64,000 bases of DNA. Source: a bacterium. Lineage in GTDB: Bacteria; Bacteroidota; Ignavibacteria; Kapaibacteriales; UBA7675. The notes under the pieces are model-generated. The model was not told the origin of the DNA. It saw nothing but the letters and a program-made list of their open reading frames with translations, and ran no database searches. Within the stretch, counting starts at the first letter, position 1. Every line of letters starts with the position of its first letter. Of this stretch, positions 15,213 to 24,578 are shown one piece after another. Made by a program: the position numbers and the translations under genes. The stretch covers positions 124,001 to 188,000 of the forward strand of contig JAUIKM010000002.1 of the NCBI GenBank assembly GCA_030430495.1. The letters are read 5' to 3'.

Positions 15213-16937
15213 ATGTTTGCCAACAAGATGTTTGTGTTATGCACAGTTGTGTTAACAGGTCTGTCTGCTACATTGCCGCTGGCGGCGGACAGCCGGGTGA
15301 CTTTTGAACTCGACGGACTGCCGATGAGCAACTTTGTCAATCGCACGTCATACATCGTTACCGTCTGGGCCAAGACGGGCGACCACGACTGGGAAATCAG
15401 CGCGTTTAACCTCGGTGTGGAATACAACGGCGACGCCTTGCTTGCGCCGGAACTGGTTCAGGTTAATCCCTATGTGCTGGACGATTCGTACAGCGTCGAC
15501 CTTACGTTGAACCCCGGCTGGGTACCGCCCTGGTTCAGACTGAACGTTCTGAAGTTTGTCGGGCCGCGCGCGCTTGTGCCGGCGTACAGCCGCGTCTGGC
15601 TGGCGCGCATTCGCCTGACACTGATTGCAAGCGATCCATCCGACATGCAAACCATGATGCTGGAGAGCGACGATCTGCGGATCAAGGAAGGCGATATTAT
15701 CAGTCAGGTTTTTCACGGTGACGTGATGTTAAACTACGGCGCCGATGACGAGCTCGGCTGGAACGTTCCGTCCGCCGGGAATTCACAGCAGATTGCACAT
15801 TGCAACAACGCATTCTACAGATTCGAGAACTGCCAGGATTTTGACGAGTGGTTTACAAGCGATCCGCTGAGCAACGGCGCGGCCAGATGGTTTCCCGAAT
15901 CCGGGACAGGAGGGTTTGCGCAGGTATACTATCGATACGACTTTGACAACGATGGATTGCCCTCCGGACCTGACGAATCTTTTGAATTCGATTCCGAGGT
16001 TCTCGAGGCGATAGGTGATGAATGCATTTGCGCCTGGTCCGCGCAGACCGGCGACCGAATGCATTGGACTGAAGCGACCGCTGGAGGTCGAATGCATTTT
16101 ACAACCCTTTTCGACGACATGGGATCTGCCGACGAAGCCTCAAGCCTGGCTGCCGTAACGCAACTAGTCTCTATAGATTCCTCACCTGAAGAAAAGCCGA
16201 TTCGAATTGTCGATACGACGCAGTGCGGACCGCTCAATAAGAGAAAAAGCAGTCGAATTGTTTTCAACAATACACCCGAATTCTACAGAAACTACCCAGA
16301 CGTCCGCTGGACCACTTGCGCGCCTCACGGCGACGGGCCCTTCGGTTGTGATGAACCCGTCGGTATTTCATTGATCGACTTCCGCTCGGTGTTTCATCAC
16401 GAGCTGGGGCACTACCTTGGCCTGGCGCATTCGGTGCATCCCGACGACCTTATGCACGGCTGGGGCACCAGAACGAACGATGTCCAGGTGAAATTTACGC
16501 AGTGCGACGCCGACCGCCTGCGTCGCTTGTACAGTCCGGGAATCATCGGCGAGCCGCCGGTCAATTTCGGCGCGCGGCGCGGAAAATATCACGACGCCAT
16601 TTTGATGGAAAGTTGTTCGGTGATCGACGACGTCAAAGTGCGGGAAGATGTTAAAAGTCATGACGCCGGCGCAATCGCCGAGCTGCGGATACTGCCGACC
16701 CCTCTGACATCCGGCCAGGGATTTGTGATTCACTATTCAATACCGGAAAGCGGGCCGCTGCGCCTGAGCATGTATGACGCCTTCGGCCGCAGGATTGCCA
16801 CACTGCTGAACGATTATCGCAGTGCGGGTGAATACGTTCTGCACGTTGACGGATCGGATATTGCGACGGGGATGGTCCTGTTCCGACTGGAAATGCCCGG
16901 CCTTGTGTTGGCCGAAAAAAGCCTGGTGAGCCGGTGA
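15213..16937 (+). CDS. Secreted metzincin (matrixin-like) metalloprotease with cohesin-like N-domain and T9SS sorting domain
   Basis: 574 residues with a signal peptide of about 24 residues (LPLAADS). About 28-190 is a beta-sandwich-like region resembling cohesin-type domains (FNLGVEYNGDALLAPELVQVN, then WLARIRLTLIAS). The protease domain has HHELGHYLGLAH with zinc ligands H396, H400 and H406, catalytic E397, and a Met-turn at D-D-L-M-H-G (M414), so all metzincin hallmarks are intact. The C-terminal domain from about 490 (ILPTPLTSGQGF, LSMYDAFGRRIATL, GMVLFRLEM) is a T9SS sorting domain. It is expected to act outside the cell as an endopeptidase; target unknown. Several cysteines at about 225-285 and 345-360 suggest disulfides. 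Confidence 0.85.
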   Translation: MFANKMFVLCTVVLTGLSATLPLAADSRVTFELDGLPMSNFVNRTSYIVTVWAKTGDHDWEISAFNLGVEYNGDALLAPELVQVNPYVLDDSYSVDLTLNPGWVPPWFRLNVLKFVGPRALVPAYSRVWLARIRLTLIASDPSDMQTMMLESDDLRIKEGDIISQVFHGDVMLNYGADDELGWNVPSAGNSQQIAHCNNAFYRFENCQDFDEWFTSDPLSNGAARWFPESGTGGFAQVYYRYDFDNDGLPSGPDESFEFDSEVLEAIGDECICAWSAQTGDRMHWTEATAGGRMHFTTLFDDMGSADEASSLAAVTQLVSIDSSPEEKPIRIVDTTQCGPLNKRKSSRIVFNNTPEFYRNYPDVRWTTCAPHGDGPFGCDEPVGISLIDFRSVFHHELGHYLGLAHSVHPDDLMHGWGTRTNDVQVKFTQCDADRLRRLYSPGIIGEPPVNFGARRGKYHDAILMESCSVIDDVKVREDVKSHDAGAIAELRILPTPLTSGQGFVIHYSIPESGPLRLSMYDAFGRRIATLLNDYRSAGEYVLHVDGSDIATGMVLFRLEMPGLVLAEKSLVSR

Positions 16938-17080
16938 CGTTCAAAGCCTTTGCGGGCGGATAAACAAGTTCACTCGGCGGACGGCAGCGCAATGCGGATC
17001 GGCTCTCGGCTTCCGATACCGCAAAGTCCGCCGAATGAACAATTACTCCACTAGATTTGCATACTGCATCTGGTCCGATG

Positions 17081-17449
17081 TTAATCTATCGAGACCTTGC
17101 ATTCTTCAACCGTCACCGAGGTAAACGGCGAGGGCATCGGGCAGGTTTGGCCGACGAGGCAGCGCACAGGCAAAATGTCGGTGCCGGTGCAGGGTCCAAT
17201 AACCTGGACTTTAACCGCCGTGATGCAGCAAACTTCGTCAACGTGAATGCGGTCGTGGGCGCGGACTCTAAACGTCGTTTGAGCTCCGACGCAGGTTCCG
17301 TCAGGCGTTACAGTGATTTCAACGGCGCAGGGGCCGTCATTTACAAAAGTCCAGCCGTCCGGGCAGTCCGCCTGGATTGCCGCGGGCGTCAATGCCGCGA
17401 CGACAAATGTTAAACACAGTGCCGTAAGTACAGCATACATACGTTGCAT
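17081..17449 (-). CDS. Small secreted Cys-rich protein, paralogue A
   Basis: 122 residues: a signal peptide to about 27 (AAIQA) and then a mature domain of about 95 residues with nine cysteines, starting D-C-P-D-G-W-T-F-V-N-D-G-P-C. It has 9 cysteines in the same order as the neighbour at 17578, including a C-C pair after D-R-I-x-x-x-x-x. Family not recognised; the odd cysteine number leaves one free or allows dimerisation. It has no sorting domain, so it is likely periplasmic or released by another route. Transcribed on the minus strand, 128 bases downstream of paralogue B, possibly from the same promoter. Confidence 0.75.
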   Translation of the reverse strand: MQRMYAVLTALCLTFVVAALTPAAIQADCPDGWTFVNDGPCAVEITVTPDGTCVGAQTTFRVRAHDRIHVDEVCCITAVKVQVIGPCTGTDILPVRCLVGQTCPMPSPFTSVTVEECKVSID

Positions 17450-17577
17450 GATGTCTCCATTGGTAAACAGTTGATAAAGCGTTAATTAACACGAGTAACC
17501 TGACTGTATTCCAATTGCGCGCGCGCGACGCCGGACTCTTTCCGGCGCCGCAGGCTGAACGCCCGCAACGGTAAAAC

Positions 17578-17952
17578 TCAGTACAATTTGACGCCGCACT
17601 CACCGACGCTGACAGCGTTGAATGGCGCGGGCAGATCACAGATAGTGTTGGCCCGGCAGTACACCGGCCAGCCGTCGTCCACACCGAAACAGGGATCGCC
17701 GACCTGGATTTTAACTTCCTTGATACAGCAAATCTCGCGGTGGCGAATGCGGTCCTGCGCCGGAACCGTAAAGCTCAGGTCCGCACCGATGCAGTCGCCT
17801 GTCGGAGTCACGGTTATGATTATGGGGCAGGGGCCGTCGTTCACAAAGGTCCAGCCGCTGTCGGCGCAGTCGGCATTGATATTTGCGGGGACAACGGCCG
17901 CGGCAAAGAGAAAACAGCAGACCACAGCGCACACAGACAGGAGGCGTTTCAT
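17578..17952 (-). CDS. Small secreted Cys-rich protein, paralogue B
   Basis: 124 residues with a signal peptide to about 27 (ANINA). The mature part shares W-T-F-V-N-D-G-P-C, I-T-V-T-P, D-R-I, C-C-I and a C-terminal E-C with paralogue A, and all nine cysteines align. The two have diverged to roughly half identity, so the duplication is older than the other pairs in this window. No catalytic motif is visible. A role as a structural or inhibitor-like extracellular domain is possible but unsupported. Confidence 0.75.
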   Translation of the reverse strand: MKRLLSVCAVVCCFLFAAAVVPANINADCADSGWTFVNDGPCPIIITVTPTGDCIGADLSFTVPAQDRIRHREICCIKEVKIQVGDPCFGVDDGWPVYCRANTICDLPAPFNAVSVGECGVKLY

Positions 17953-18321
17953 TGGAACTCCCTGAATCAGTAATGTTTAATATGTTGGTACTTTCAGGCG
18001 GCAGTGGACCTGAATTCAAAACGGCAGTGAATTACAAGCTTGAACGGCACTTTCAGTTTTACGTGGTTGCAATATTCAGGCTGGTGTTGTCACACCGCGC
18101 CGAAGCGAATTCTGTAAAAGCCAGACAACACTTTAACAGTGTATGTAGATGGAGTGTGGCAAAATTCAGACGCTTTTCACGGTTTTTGTGGATGAAATGC
18201 GTCTGCTGACGAATTGCCTCGTCGCATACCGGGCAGTGGCGAGAAGAGCTCCCTTTGCTCTTCTGCGACGCGACACTGCGAAGATTATAAAAGCTGAATA
18301 AAAAAACAAATCTGTTTTCAG
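17953..18321. other. Intergenic stretch with a hairpin at 18234-18278
   Basis: No gene is supported. AGAAGAGC at 18242-18249 pairs exactly with GCTCTTCT at 18257-18264, and an outer CAGTG/CACTG pair extends it. It lacks a T-run on either strand, so it is a weak terminator candidate for the minus-strand gene ending at 18322. The left part must contain the promoter for the Cys-rich pair. Confidence 0.5.
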
Positions 18322-19869
18322 TTAATTGTGTAAAAAGTTGCCAGACATTTGAATTCCGTTACCTGACACAAAAATCAGGTAAACGCCCGGAGCAAGATCG
18401 GCGATGGCAATGCCGCCGTCGTTCTGATCGTTTTCGGCAGTCAGAATCACGTGTTTGGCGATTTTTCCATCAAGCGACATCAACCGGACGGTGAGATCGC
18501 TGTTTAGACACTCCGGCGGCAGCTCGAATCGCAGAATATCGCCGGCAGGGTTTGGAAACAGATGAAGGCGTCGCACCGCGCTCTTTCCATTGGATCCGTT
18601 TGTGGCGTGTACCGTGGTTGCCACCGCATCGTCAAACTCAAAAGCGCCGATGGAACGGGGCAGGCCGTAGCGGCGACCTTCGTGATCGAACTGCGGAAAC
18701 TCAACCACACGGCCCCGGCCGATGGCGGGGCTTCCGGCGCGCAATTTGAAGTTCTGTTCACTCACGTTTTCAAACTGCGGGTCCATGGCCCAGACCGAAT
18801 GCGCATCAAAGATGATGTCCTCCAGCTCGAACATGTCCGGATAGTCGGTGTTGAACCACAGGTTATAGTCGATCGTGTAACTTTCCGGCCGTGTATTCGG
18901 GCCGATGTTCACGACGGTACTCAGCCGCGCATCCACAACGACCAGGTTGTTGCTGAAGACGTTGTCGCCGTTCAACACAAAACGCTGCGGATCCACACTT
19001 TCCTGCAGCACGCGAAAGACCCACTTGCCGGGCCGGAAGATTGTGTTGTTGACGACTTCCACGCGCACGCAGCCGACGTAGGCTATCGGTGCTTCGCTGC
19101 CGCTGAAAATGTTGGCGTAGACGTAGAGATCGGCGGCTTCAAACGGAGCGTCGATCGGGCGGAAGAACGCCAGCCCGGTACTGCCGCCCAGGTTGACGGC
19201 GCGTGCACCCGCCTCGTCAAAACGGTTGCGTCGGATTGTGATGAACTGCGTGCCGCCCTTGGCCTGGATGCCGCTCGCACCCAGATTGACCAGGGTGTTG
19301 CCTTCGATGACGCCCTGGTGGCAACCAACCATGTCGATGCCCGAGCCGCCCGCCGCGCCGTTGATAAAAGTGCATTGACGCACGCTGAAGTTGTCCAGTC
19401 CCGAGAGTTTGAGAAGGTCGTTGTTGCCGTCGGCGTCGATGTTGCGGAAGACGCAGCGTTCAATCTCCACCTGTTGCGCCGGCGTTGTGTCGTCGCCTCC
19501 GTCGTCAATATTGACGCCGTTGCCGCGCTGTCCTTCGAACACAAAGCCGCTGATGTGCAGCCAGGCCGGATTGCTGATGTGCATCGCTTCGGTGCCGCCG
19601 CTGATTATCACTTCTCCCTCACCGCTTTCCCCCAGGAGATGGATGCGCGCTTCGGCCGAGCCACGGACGTTCGTCAGGAAATTTCCGCCGGGCCACTCGC
19701 CGCTGCGCACGATGACGCTGTCGCCAGGCTGTGCGGCTTGCACGCCGGCGACAATCGAGGTGAATTCATCGCTCGGGCCGACGTAGAGTGTACGGCCCGA
19801 CAGCGGATGGTGCAAAACTCCATGACAAACAAAAGTCAGCAAACAAAAGAGTACAGTGCGAGACTTCAT
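18322..19869 (-). CDS. Secreted right-handed parallel beta-helix protein with T9SS sorting domain
   Basis: 515 residues from the ATG at 19869, chosen because a signal peptide starts there (MKSRTVLFCLLTFVCHG); the longer frame to 19920 has no such peptide. TLYVGPSDEFTSIVAGVQAAQPGDSVIV is the classical N-cap of pectate-lyase-like beta-helix proteins. About 80-330 contains repeated strands of the type VEIERCVFRNIDADG, FSVRQCTFING, GVIEGNTLVNLGASGI, ITIRRNRFDEAGA (PbH1/DUF1565-like coils). The end from about 430 (LHLFPNPAGD, RLMSLDGKIAKHV, APGVYLIFVSG) is a T9SS sorting domain. Such proteins bind or cleave polysaccharides; I could not identify catalytic residues, so activity is open. Confidence 0.85.
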   Translation of the reverse strand: MKSRTVLFCLLTFVCHGVLHHPLSGRTLYVGPSDEFTSIVAGVQAAQPGDSVIVRSGEWPGGNFLTNVRGSAEARIHLLGESGEGEVIISGGTEAMHISNPAWLHISGFVFEGQRGNGVNIDDGGDDTTPAQQVEIERCVFRNIDADGNNDLLKLSGLDNFSVRQCTFINGAAGGSGIDMVGCHQGVIEGNTLVNLGASGIQAKGGTQFITIRRNRFDEAGARAVNLGGSTGLAFFRPIDAPFEAADLYVYANIFSGSEAPIAYVGCVRVEVVNNTIFRPGKWVFRVLQESVDPQRFVLNGDNVFSNNLVVVDARLSTVVNIGPNTRPESYTIDYNLWFNTDYPDMFELEDIIFDAHSVWAMDPQFENVSEQNFKLRAGSPAIGRGRVVEFPQFDHEGRRYGLPRSIGAFEFDDAVATTVHATNGSNGKSAVRRLHLFPNPAGDILRFELPPECLNSDLTVRLMSLDGKIAKHVILTAENDQNDGGIAIADLAPGVYLIFVSGNGIQMSGNFLHN

Positions 19870-20134
19870 GTGGAATGTTCCGATTGACCGGCAAAAGCGT
19901 GAAGTTACCAAAGGTGTCAATGCGGGGCAAGGCAGGTCCGCCGCGATTCATCCCGGCGGCCGGTCATCCCGCAAACCGGGGAAGGGCATGTAACGGAATG
20001 CGCGGCGAGGTTATCAATTCCAGTGCTGCCGCGATCCAGAAAAATACGCCGGACACACCTCAAACGCGGCTCCACAGCCGCACATTCGCGCGCGGCGACA
20101 TACACACACTATCTGGACACTCTCAGAGGCTGCA

Positions 20135-21736
20135 ATGAGAACTTTACTTTCGGTATTACCGCGCAGGGCGGTGTGCGCTTTATTGGTGGTCGGTCTGACG
20201 CTGCTGCCTCGGCAGTCTGCGGCACAACTGTTGTTTGAGCAAGTCAGCACAGATGCCAATCAGGTTGAGGTGTTTACGACCAATTACGGCATCGTGGGGC
20301 TGGATGTGCAGAACACCGCGGCGGGCGCATTCTGGCCGCGCTCCAATGATTTCCCGGGGGCGTACATGTTCGGCGCCGGCGTGTGGTTCGGGGCCATTGC
20401 ACATGTGGATGACAAGCCGGAAAAACGCGTTTTTATGAGTTTTAACCCAAATACGAGCTTGTCCTGGGCGGCGCCGGGCGATGTCTCGGACGGTCCCGCG
20501 CTGCAGGACGACGCGGCGTCCATTTCCAAATACCGCATTTACCGTTCGACTGATTACAATCCGGCGGGGCGGCCGCTGGACGGAGAAGCGCCGGGCTGGC
20601 CGTTGTGGAATCCGGACCAGTTGCAAACGGGAGTGTTGACGGGCGAGCTGGGCCGCTACGTGAACGACCTTGAGGACCGCAGCGTGGCCGTGCAGCACTC
20701 CGAACCGGTGTACGTCTCGGACGAGGATCTGATCTGCCGCTTCAAAGACACGGATGTCAATCGGTACGAAGGCGGGGCGGCAAGCGCGCGGCCGATCGGT
20801 TTGCAGTTTGAACAGGCGCTCTATTCCTGGGCGGATCCGGAGAATGAAAATTACGTGTTGTTGCGCTACGACGTCACGAACGTCAGCGGGACTGATCTGC
20901 AGGACTGCGTGTTCGGCCTGATGAACGACTTTGATATCGGCGAGCCGCTCAATTCAAAACACCCGTCATTGAACGACCGGATGGTTTACCACGAGGAACT
21001 GGCGGGGCGTCGGATGGTGGTTATGTGGTCGGAAAATGGCAGCGACGTGAAGTTCCAGGGCTACGGGTACTTCGGCATGGCGATGATGCAGTCGCCGATG
21101 TTGGACGACGACAACTATGTGATTCAGGACGGCGACCCGACCGACTACGACGCGCAGATCGGTTTAACAACGCTGCGGTTTTCCGATCTGGGCAACAACC
21201 CGATGACGGCCGAGGATCGCTACGACTTTATGACTTCGGGTGATTTTGAGTCGGCGTTTGCGCCGGATGACTATCGCGTTTTGTTCGGCAGCGGAACGTT
21301 TAATCTGCGAGCGGGGGAGACGGCGCGTTTTGTCATTGGATTGTTTTTTGCTCCGAGCGTTTCGGGCGTTCCGGACGGATCGCCCGAAGACCTGGCAAAT
21401 CTGGTGGCGGAAGTCGACAAGGGCCACCGTGCCTGGAGCGGCCGTGCTATTTCAGGCGTTGAAGAATCAGCCGCACATGATGTTGTTCTGCAGTTAAGTC
21501 CCAATCCCGTACGCGATCGGTTAAACATTGTGTTTAAGAACTGGCCGCCCGGCAAGACTGTGAAAATTGATATTCTGGACCAGGCGGGGCGCACGCTGCT
21601 GAAGCAGCAGCGTCACGTCGCGGAGCAGGACGAGACAATCACCTTGCCGCTGGACGGGCTGGCGGCGGGATCGTATTTCTGTCGCCTGCGCGCGGGCGAA
21701 CGGCAAGAGACGCGTGGGTTTGTGCTGCTGCCCTGA
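20135..21736 (+). CDS. Secreted T9SS cargo protein of unknown function, paralogue 1
   Basis: 533 residues with signal peptide 1 to about 30 (QSAAQ). The body (about 30-440) is a conserved architecture seen in FCB-group secreted proteins with no assigned function: FTTNYGIVGLDV, FWPR, GAYMFGAGVWFGA, WAAPGDVSDGPA, SDEDLICRFKDTDVNRYEGG, VLLRYDVTNVSGTDL and FGLMNDFDIGE. From about 455 there is a T9SS sorting domain (SPNPVRDRLNIVF, IDILDQAGRTLL, AAGSYFCRLRAGE). GAGG lies seven bases before the start. The same ribosome-site context, TCAGAGGCTGC, precedes paralogue 2, showing that the duplication includes the upstream leader. Confidence 0.8.
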   Translation: MRTLLSVLPRRAVCALLVVGLTLLPRQSAAQLLFEQVSTDANQVEVFTTNYGIVGLDVQNTAAGAFWPRSNDFPGAYMFGAGVWFGAIAHVDDKPEKRVFMSFNPNTSLSWAAPGDVSDGPALQDDAASISKYRIYRSTDYNPAGRPLDGEAPGWPLWNPDQLQTGVLTGELGRYVNDLEDRSVAVQHSEPVYVSDEDLICRFKDTDVNRYEGGAASARPIGLQFEQALYSWADPENENYVLLRYDVTNVSGTDLQDCVFGLMNDFDIGEPLNSKHPSLNDRMVYHEELAGRRMVVMWSENGSDVKFQGYGYFGMAMMQSPMLDDDNYVIQDGDPTDYDAQIGLTTLRFSDLGNNPMTAEDRYDFMTSGDFESAFAPDDYRVLFGSGTFNLRAGETARFVIGLFFAPSVSGVPDGSPEDLANLVAEVDKGHRAWSGRAISGVEESAAHDVVLQLSPNPVRDRLNIVFKNWPPGKTVKIDILDQAGRTLLKQQRHVAEQDETITLPLDGLAAGSYFCRLRAGERQETRGFVLLP

Positions 21737-22207
21737 TGTTTGGTCGTTTGACGTTCGTTCCGGCGCTCGGCATGCAGTGGCGCCCGGTTAACGCTACAAA
21801 TAAAAGGGCGGACGGCGTTGGCCGAACCGCCCTTGTTGTTCCGGACCTGGTGACGCTGCTTGGCGCTGGTCGATTCTCACTCGTTGACAAACAAAATGTC
21901 AAGGAAAATGTCGGGGGATATCAGGCGGTTTATGTGTGTCCGTGAAAGCAAAACCACACAACAACCGTTTGTCTGGAGAAACGTTACGCTATTTAAGGCA
22001 TAAATCCATGGATATTTTTGATGTGCGCAACATTAATTGCTATTTTCTATTGTTTGACTCCAGGTGTGTAACCGATCAATCGTCGAGTTCATCAACACTA
22101 GCGCATTGAGAATTAAACGACAGGTCTGACTCTTTTTACATGTATTCTGTCGGTCGGATAAACTCAACGCGCTTAACAACACTCAAGTACACAATTCAGA
22201 GGCTGCG
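21737..22207. other. Intergenic region between the two 20135/22208 paralogues
   Basis: It holds the putative terminator, a T-rich element on the minus strand at 21884-21901 (GACATTTTGTTTGTCAAC) and an AT-rich segment at 21990-22160 that is the likely promoter region for the second paralogue. No gene is supported. Confidence 0.45.
21802..21841 (+). terminator. Putative terminator downstream of the 20135 gene
   Basis: AAGGGCGG at 21804-21811 pairs with CCGCCCTT at 21827-21834, followed by GTTGTT. The T-run is interrupted, so efficiency is uncertain. Confidence 0.65.
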
Positions 22208-23812
22208 ATGAAATTCCTTACCCATGCTGCAACTACGTGTCTGGCTGTACTGTTAATAGCCGTCGCATCCGCGATGCTGCCGGTTAACAGTTCCGGCCAA
22301 CAATTGTTTGAGCAGCGCGCCACCGGCGCTAATGAGGTTGAACTGTTTACCACCAACTACGGCGTAACAGGATTAAACGTTTCCGGCACGGCTGCCGGTG
22401 GATTCTGGCCGCGTTCCAGCGCGCAACCCGGTGCATATATGTTTGGTGCGGGGCTGTGGTTCGGGACGATTTCGGATGAGGACGGCACGCCTGTAAAACG
22501 CATTTTCAAAACCTACAATCCCAATTCAGGCAACTCCTGGGCGGCGCCCGGCGACGTATCCGACGGGCCGGCGATGCAATCCGACGCGGCGTCTGTTTCC
22601 AAATACCGCATTTACAGTTCAGTCGACTACGGCGCGGATGGGCAGCCACTCAGCGGCGATGCGCCGGGCTGGCCGATGTGGAGTAACGGGCAGGGCGAAG
22701 TCGGATCAAAAACGGGGAACCTGGGAACCTATGTGAGCAATGTTAACGATCGCAACATGGAAGTGATGAGTGCCGGTCCGGCCTTTGTTTCCGACGAGGA
22801 TCTGATTTGCCGTTTTAAGGACAGCGACGTCAACCTGTACGAGGGCGGCGCGGCAAATGCAAATCCGATTGGCCTGCAGTTTGAACAGGCAATCTATTCC
22901 TGGGCCGACAGCGATCACGAAAATTTCGTGCTCCTGCGCTATGACGTGACCAACGTCAGCGGTGAAGATCTGCACGACTGTTTTATCGGGCATGCGGGCG
23001 ACTTTGACATAGGCAATCCTGCGGTCAGCAGCGTGCGTTCGGCCGGCAACGATCGTATCACGTACTTCGAGCAGCTGTCGGGGCGCCAGATGGTGGTTCT
23101 GTGGTCGGAGAATGACGCAGACGTCCAGGGGATGGATTATGGTTATTTCGGCGTGGCGATGATGCAATCGCCGACGCTCGACGACGATGGTTTTGTGATT
23201 CAGGGCGCCGACCCGACGGATTACCAGGCGCAGATTGGTTTAACTTCGGTAAGAAACTGGGTGATTCAAAACGATCCGACGGACGCCGAAGAATCCTACG
23301 ATTTTATGTCCGGAAATCTGTTTGACAGCCAATCTGACGCGGGCGATAAACGACTGATGTTTTCCAGCGGCGGGTTTAACCTTCGCGCCGGCGAAACGGC
23401 GCGTTTTGTGTTTGGCTTTTTCTTTGCACCGAGCGCCAGCGGCATACCTAACGGTCTGTTAACGGACGTTGAGCTGCTGGTTGACGAAGTCGACAAAGGT
23501 CATGAACTCTGGAGCGGCCGCGTGGTTTCGACCGTCGGCCATTCCACAACAGCCGACTTTGGTTTATCACTGAGTCCGAATCCCGCGCGCGATCAGTTGA
23601 ATATTGCGTTTAACAGCGCGACGCCCGGCGCGCCGGCGACGATTGACATTCTGGACCAGACGGGCCGCATTGTGCTGACGCAGCGAGTGCGTACGGCTGC
23701 GCAAAAGGAATCGGTCGCTTTTGTGCTGGACGACCTGGCGGCGGGCTCGTATTTCTGTCGTTTAAGTACGGGCGACGGACATCAGACGGCGGGCTTTGTG
23801 GTTGTGCGTTAG
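22208..23812 (+). CDS. Secreted T9SS cargo protein of unknown function, paralogue 2
   Basis: 534 residues, colinear with the 20135 protein over its entire length, including FTTNYGVTGLNV, WAAPGDVSDGPA, FVSDEDLICRFKDSDVN, VLLRYDVTNVSGEDL, a DFDIG element and the T9SS sorting domain (SPNPARDQLNI, IDILDQTGRIVL, AAGSYFCRLSTGD). Signal peptide 1 to about 34 (NSSGQ). Differences are spread evenly rather than concentrated in one segment, unlike the other duplicated groups here. It has its own terminator. Function is unknown; as a T9SS cargo protein it should be exported to the surface or medium. Confidence 0.8.
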   Translation: MKFLTHAATTCLAVLLIAVASAMLPVNSSGQQLFEQRATGANEVELFTTNYGVTGLNVSGTAAGGFWPRSSAQPGAYMFGAGLWFGTISDEDGTPVKRIFKTYNPNSGNSWAAPGDVSDGPAMQSDAASVSKYRIYSSVDYGADGQPLSGDAPGWPMWSNGQGEVGSKTGNLGTYVSNVNDRNMEVMSAGPAFVSDEDLICRFKDSDVNLYEGGAANANPIGLQFEQAIYSWADSDHENFVLLRYDVTNVSGEDLHDCFIGHAGDFDIGNPAVSSVRSAGNDRITYFEQLSGRQMVVLWSENDADVQGMDYGYFGVAMMQSPTLDDDGFVIQGADPTDYQAQIGLTSVRNWVIQNDPTDAEESYDFMSGNLFDSQSDAGDKRLMFSSGGFNLRAGETARFVFGFFFAPSASGIPNGLLTDVELLVDEVDKGHELWSGRVVSTVGHSTTADFGLSLSPNPARDQLNIAFNSATPGAPATIDILDQTGRIVLTQRVRTAAQKESVAFVLDDLAAGSYFCRLSTGDGHQTAGFVVVR

Positions 23813-23880
23813 TCTGTACGATCAAAGCAGAATTTCAGACCTGAAGCCCGACGGCCTTCAGTACTGTTCACAGATTTAGG

Positions 23881-23917
23881 GCGAGCGGCATTGTGCCGCT
23901 CGTTGTGTTTGTCGTTT
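23881..23917 (+). terminator. Rho-independent terminator after the 22208 gene
   Basis: GAGCGGCA at 23883-23890 pairs perfectly with TGCCGCTC at 23894-23901 across three bases, followed by the T-rich GTTGTGTTTGTCGTTTT. Confidence 0.85.
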
Positions 23918-23980
23918 TGCAAGAGATCGGGAATTTTACAGGCTCTGTTCTGCGTTCAGGGGTTGTTTAACTGTCCAGTT

Positions 23981-24430
23981 TCAAAACGCCGTAGCCCGGA
24001 AGTGCGCCGCCGTCACAACATCCCAGGTGTTGCCGTCCGGGTCCTGCACTTCAATGGACCATCCAACACCCTGGTGTAGTGGAATCGGCAGGTCCTGGCG
24101 GACAGGAATATTCTCAGCTTTACAGGCCTCAATAACCTGGTGCAAATCGTTGACAAAAATCGTCATGCAGGGTTGCCAGGCGTCTTGGGCGTCTCGATCA
24201 AAAGGGCGGTAGCCGTCCTTCCTGGTGTCGGGCTTCGCAGCTCCCTTGTTGATCGAGAATGTGAAGCCTCCCGGATCGCCGTAGAAGACAAACGGTTCTT
24301 TCCCACCACCCGCCGCAATTTCTCTGACACCAAGGATGTTGGAAAAGAAATGTCGGCTTTTGGCCACGTCGCGCACCCAGAAGGCGACGTTGATAAATGT
24401 GCCCCTGACAGGGCTATGAGTGTGACTCAT
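23981..24430 (-). CDS. VOC-superfamily (glyoxalase/bleomycin-resistance-like) protein
   Basis: 149 residues from the ATG at 24430, the usual size of a single VOC domain. The upstream frame to 24664 lacks homologous character and overlaps the next gene, so the short start is preferred. Features: FINVAFWVRDVAKSRHFFSNILGV (first beta-alpha-beta unit), EPFVFYGDPGGFTFSI, TIFVNDLHQVIEACKAENIPV, and the terminal IEVQDPDGNTWDVV, where E and D are the usual metal-site region. VOC proteins act as glyoxalases, dioxygenases, thiol transferases or antibiotic binders; the substrate cannot be told. It lies downstream of the triple protease array on the same strand, 148 bases away. Confidence 0.85.
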   Translation of the reverse strand: MSHTHSPVRGTFINVAFWVRDVAKSRHFFSNILGVREIAAGGGKEPFVFYGDPGGFTFSINKGAAKPDTRKDGYRPFDRDAQDAWQPCMTIFVNDLHQVIEACKAENIPVRQDLPIPLHQGVGWSIEVQDPDGNTWDVVTAAHFRATAF

Positions 24431-24578
24431 TCGATTGTGAATCTCAGGAGTTGGAAACAAATCGTCTATCGTGTTACCAGGGCACACGGCACGACCTCCA
24501 GGTTCGAAAATTCCCATAGAAATCATGGCGCCGTTGCACAGGCCATGATTGTGATCATGAACGACAGCAGCCGGAGCG

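Noticed and set aside
18234-18278. Hairpin considered as a strong terminator
   Set aside because: Perfect eight-base stem, but no T-run follows on either strand; kept only as a note in the intergenic entry.
18562-19887. Plus-strand frame of 441 codons opposite the beta-helix gene
   Set aside because: The minus-strand gene has a signal peptide, beta-helix coils and a sorting domain; this frame is an antisense shadow.
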